The position numbers were made by a program, and so were the translations under genes. The notes beneath the pieces were generated by a model, which worked only from the letters and a program-made list of their open reading frames with translations, was not told the origin of the DNA and did not search any database. A stretch of 8,471 nt of DNA from Planctomycetota bacterium (GTDB lineage: Bacteria > Planctomycetota > Brocadiia > SM23-32): NCBI GenBank assembly GCA_018400625.1, contig JAGYMJ010000116.1:1-8471 (forward strand). Reading direction: 5' to 3'. How positions within the stretch are numbered: the first letter of the stretch is position 1; the number at the start of each line of letters is the position of its first letter. This document shows positions 7,284 to 8,471 of the stretch, in pieces.

Positions 7284-8224
7284 GTGGCGTAGTTCTCCCC
7301 GTACCAGGCGATAGCTCTTTGTAACCCCTCCTCAAAAAACACACCGGGCCCGTAGCCGAGCATTTCGCCGGCAGCGGTTATGTCGGCCTGGGAATGCCTG
7401 ACATCCCCAGGACGCTCGTTGGTAAAAATGGGATCGATCTGTGTGCCAAGCAGCTCCTGAAGCATCTCAAGTATCCGGTTGAGAGTAACGGAACGATTAC
7501 ATGCGATGTTAACCGCCCTTCCATCGCAGACCTCCGCGGGCGCGTTCAACGCCAGCCGGTTCGCCTCACATACGTTGTCGATATAGCAGAAATCACGGCT
7601 CTGACCGCCATCTCCGTAAATCACGGGACGCTCGCCATGGAGCAACGCCGTCACAAACTTCGGGATCACCGCTGCATACGCGCCCTCCGGGTCCTGATGC
7701 GGACCGAACACGTTGAAATACCTCATGCATACCGCCTCTATTCCGTAAACCTGTGCATAGGACCGGATATACGACTCGCATGCCACTTTGCTCGCTGCAT
7801 AAGGACTTGCAGGGCTGACAGCCATGGTCTCGACCTTCGGGGATTTTTTCTGGTGCCCATATGCGCTCGATGAGGCCGCAAATACGATGCGTTTCACGCC
7901 GTGCTCGCGCATCGCTTCCAACACATGCAGAGTACCGTTGACGTTCACATCATGAGACGTTAAAGGATATTCAACGCTGCGCGGAACCGAACCAACCGCG
8001 CCCTGATGGCTCACTGCATCCACCCCCGCCACAGCTCTTGAAACGGCCTCGGCATCGCGAAGGTCGGCCTCGATGAGGGTGATGTTGTCCATAATTTCCA
8101 ACAGATTCTCGCGTTTGCCGCTAAAGAAGTTGTCAAACACGACCACTTCATGACCGCGTTCGATAAAATAACGGGCCAGATTCGATCCGATAAAACCAGC
8201 ACCGCCAGTAAGAAGGATTTTCAT
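7280..8224 (-). CDS. UDP-hexose 4-epimerase, WbpP/Gne type (UDP-GlcNAc/UDP-GalNAc)
   Basis: This is a cytoplasmic short-chain dehydrogenase/reductase-fold enzyme that uses bound NAD+ to invert C4 of a UDP-sugar. The 314 residues show GGAGFIG (7-13), Asp31 at the end of strand 2, the GSVPRSVEYPLTSHDVNVNGT stretch (78-98), ASSSAYG (117-123) and the catalytic Tyr142 and Lys146 in PYAASK. RYFNVFGPHQDPEGAYAAVIPKF (168-190) and SRDFCYIDNV (209-218) follow. These closely resemble WbpP. In RPGDVRHSQAD (271-281), Ser278 falls where E. coli GalE has bulky Tyr299 and WbpP has Ser306. That is the gatekeeper position which, when small, admits N-acetylated UDP-sugars; this alignment is from memory. It is the first gene of a two-gene unit. 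No Shine-Dalgarno sequence precedes the ATG. Its GC content appears higher than its partner's. Confidence 0.85.
   Translation of the reverse strand: MKILLTGGAGFIGSNLARYFIERGHEVVVFDNFFSGKRENLLEIMDNITLIEADLRDAEAVSRAVAGVDAVSHQGAVGSVPRSVEYPLTSHDVNVNGTLHVLEAMREHGVKRIVFAASSSAYGHQKKSPKVETMAVSPASPYAASKVACESYIRSYAQVYGIEAVCMRYFNVFGPHQDPEGAYAAVIPKFVTALLHGERPVIYGDGGQSRDFCYIDNVCEANRLALNAPAEVCDGRAVNIACNRSVTLNRILEMLQELLGTQIDPIFTNERPGDVRHSQADITAAGEMLGYGPGVFFEEGLQRAIAWYGENYAT
7295..7300 (-). promoter_or_regulatory. Ribosome binding site of the kinase, inside the epimerase gene
   Basis: On the minus strand GGGGAG precedes the kinase ATG (7283) by 11 nt. It lies within the last codons of the epimerase gene, and supports 7283 over the second ATG at 7274. 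With the ATGA overlap it points to coupled translation. Confidence 0.5.
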
Positions 8225-8312
8225 GGGATTAATTCGTTGATTAAGGGGTGAATAAACTTATAAATTGGAAAAAAATTAAAGCCGTTAAACAATACATTAG
8301 AATGGCGCATGT

Positions 8313-8341
8313 ATGATACACAATATTGATGCTCAAAGCAA
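8313..8341 (-). promoter_or_regulatory. Candidate sigma70-like promoter of the epimerase-kinase unit
   Basis: On the minus strand TTGCTT (8341-8336) is followed after 17 bp by TATCAT (8318-8313). The transcript would start near 8306 and give a leader of about 82 nt. Two perfect short palindromes overlap the -35 box and the spacer, so the promoter could be under operator control. AT-rich DNA yields such matches by chance, hence moderate confidence. Confidence 0.45.
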
Positions 8342-8349
8342 TAATATTG
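8321..8349. promoter_or_regulatory. Paired AT-rich palindromes, possible operator
   Basis: CAATATTG (8321-8328) is a perfect 8-bp palindrome. CAATAATATTG (8339-8349) is the same half-sites, CAATA and TATTG, around one central base. Their centres are about 19.5 bp apart, close to two helical turns. They overlap the candidate promoter. A dimeric repressor site is possible but unproven. Confidence 0.3.
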
Positions 8350-8387
8350 ACCAGAATTTTGAAATCGTTTATGATACAATACAATTG

Positions 8388-8411
8388 ACAGTGACAAAGC
8401 TGTTTCACTGT
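8388..8411. repeat. Imperfect 24-nt palindrome next to the terminal repeat
   Basis: ACAGTGA (8388-8394) and TCACTGT (8405-8411) are perfect 7-bp inverted arms around a 10-nt centre that itself pairs partly. It could be a regulator site or a small hairpin. On the + strand TTGACA (8385-8390) and TGTATA (8409-8414) flank it at an 18-bp spacing, a possible outward-facing promoter. Confidence 0.35.
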
Positions 8412-8417
8412 ATATCA

Positions 8418-8466
8418 GTAAGTCCTCAGTGAACCCCATAGCATCCCCACCGTGCCTTGTGCCGGT
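8418..8466 (-). repeat. Half-copy of the dispersed repeat, inverted relative to the window start
   Basis: This is the reverse complement of 1-49 with four mismatches and no gaps. The tail is at 8418-8431 and the GC-rich arm at about 8445-8466, where CCACCG (8447-8452) can pair with CGGTGG (8463-8468). It reads tail then arm towards the window edge, so it looks like the left half of an element whose right half lies outside the window. Confidence 0.75.
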
Positions 8467-8471
8467 GGAAT

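Larger units (their letters stand above)
8225..8417 (-). promoter_or_regulatory. AT-rich leader and control region of the epimerase-kinase unit
   Basis: This strongly AT-rich, probably non-coding stretch lies between the epimerase start and the repeat at 8418. It contains a candidate promoter (8313-8341), two short palindromes (8321-8328 and 8339-8349), a 9-nt direct repeat TATGATACA (8312-8320 and 8370-8378) and a 24-nt imperfect palindrome (8388-8411). Upstream of the ATG no purine-rich ribosome site is seen. A minus-strand frame of 72 codons (8439 to 8221) stays open across the region and ends in an ATGA overlap with the epimerase start. A separate 18-codon frame runs 8297-8241. Neither encodes a recognisable protein. 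Confidence 0.5.

Noticed and set aside
1..8471. CRISPR array or integron attC array formed by the repeats
   Set aside because: The copies are inverted, kilobases apart and not regularly spaced. No Cas or integrase gene is present.

Overview
The window looks like bacterial chromosomal DNA of middling GC content. It carries two compact metabolic blocks separated and bounded by copies of one repeat. Genes are densely packed, and the proteins recognised resemble well-known bacterial enzymes. The content (threonine catabolism, an intracellular GH38 mannosidase, a hexosamine-type sugar kinase) would suit a saccharolytic or amino-acid-fermenting anaerobe. I cannot assign a phylum from the sequence alone. 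No rRNA, tRNA, CRISPR array, transposase, phage or defence gene is visible.

Left block (about 60-3482, + strand): a sigma70-like promoter leads into gpsA (glycerol-3-phosphate dehydrogenase), tdh (L-threonine 3-dehydrogenase) and kbl (2-amino-3-ketobutyrate CoA ligase). Both gaps between these genes are 19 bp, so they probably form one operon. Tdh and Kbl make the classical two-step route from threonine to glycine plus acetyl-CoA. GpsA makes sn-glycerol 3-phosphate for lipid synthesis and is an unexpected partner.

Middle gap (3483-3726): no gene. It holds what looks like a complete copy (3567-3712) of a palindromic repeat, next to a decayed fragment.

Right block (3727-8224): a cytoplasmic GH38 alpha-mannosidase-type glycosidase on the + strand converges, with only 14 bp between stop codons, on a two-gene minus-strand unit. 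That unit encodes a UDP-hexose 4-epimerase of the WbpP/Gne type, followed by an N-acetylhexosamine 1-kinase-like protein whose start overlaps the epimerase stop (ATGA). Together they suggest handling of mannose- and N-acetylhexosamine-containing glycans: the glycosidase releases sugars, the kinase makes hexosamine 1-phosphate, and the epimerase interconverts the UDP-GlcNAc and UDP-GalNAc forms. The uridylyltransferase needed to join the last two steps is not in the window.

Window ends: bases 1-49 and 8418-8466 are inverted copies of each other (45 of 49 positions identical, no gaps). Each looks like half of the element seen whole at 3567-3712, so the window probably begins and ends inside two further copies. 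This is the least ordinary structure here. Otherwise the genes are recognisable families, and I found no convincing new multi-gene system.
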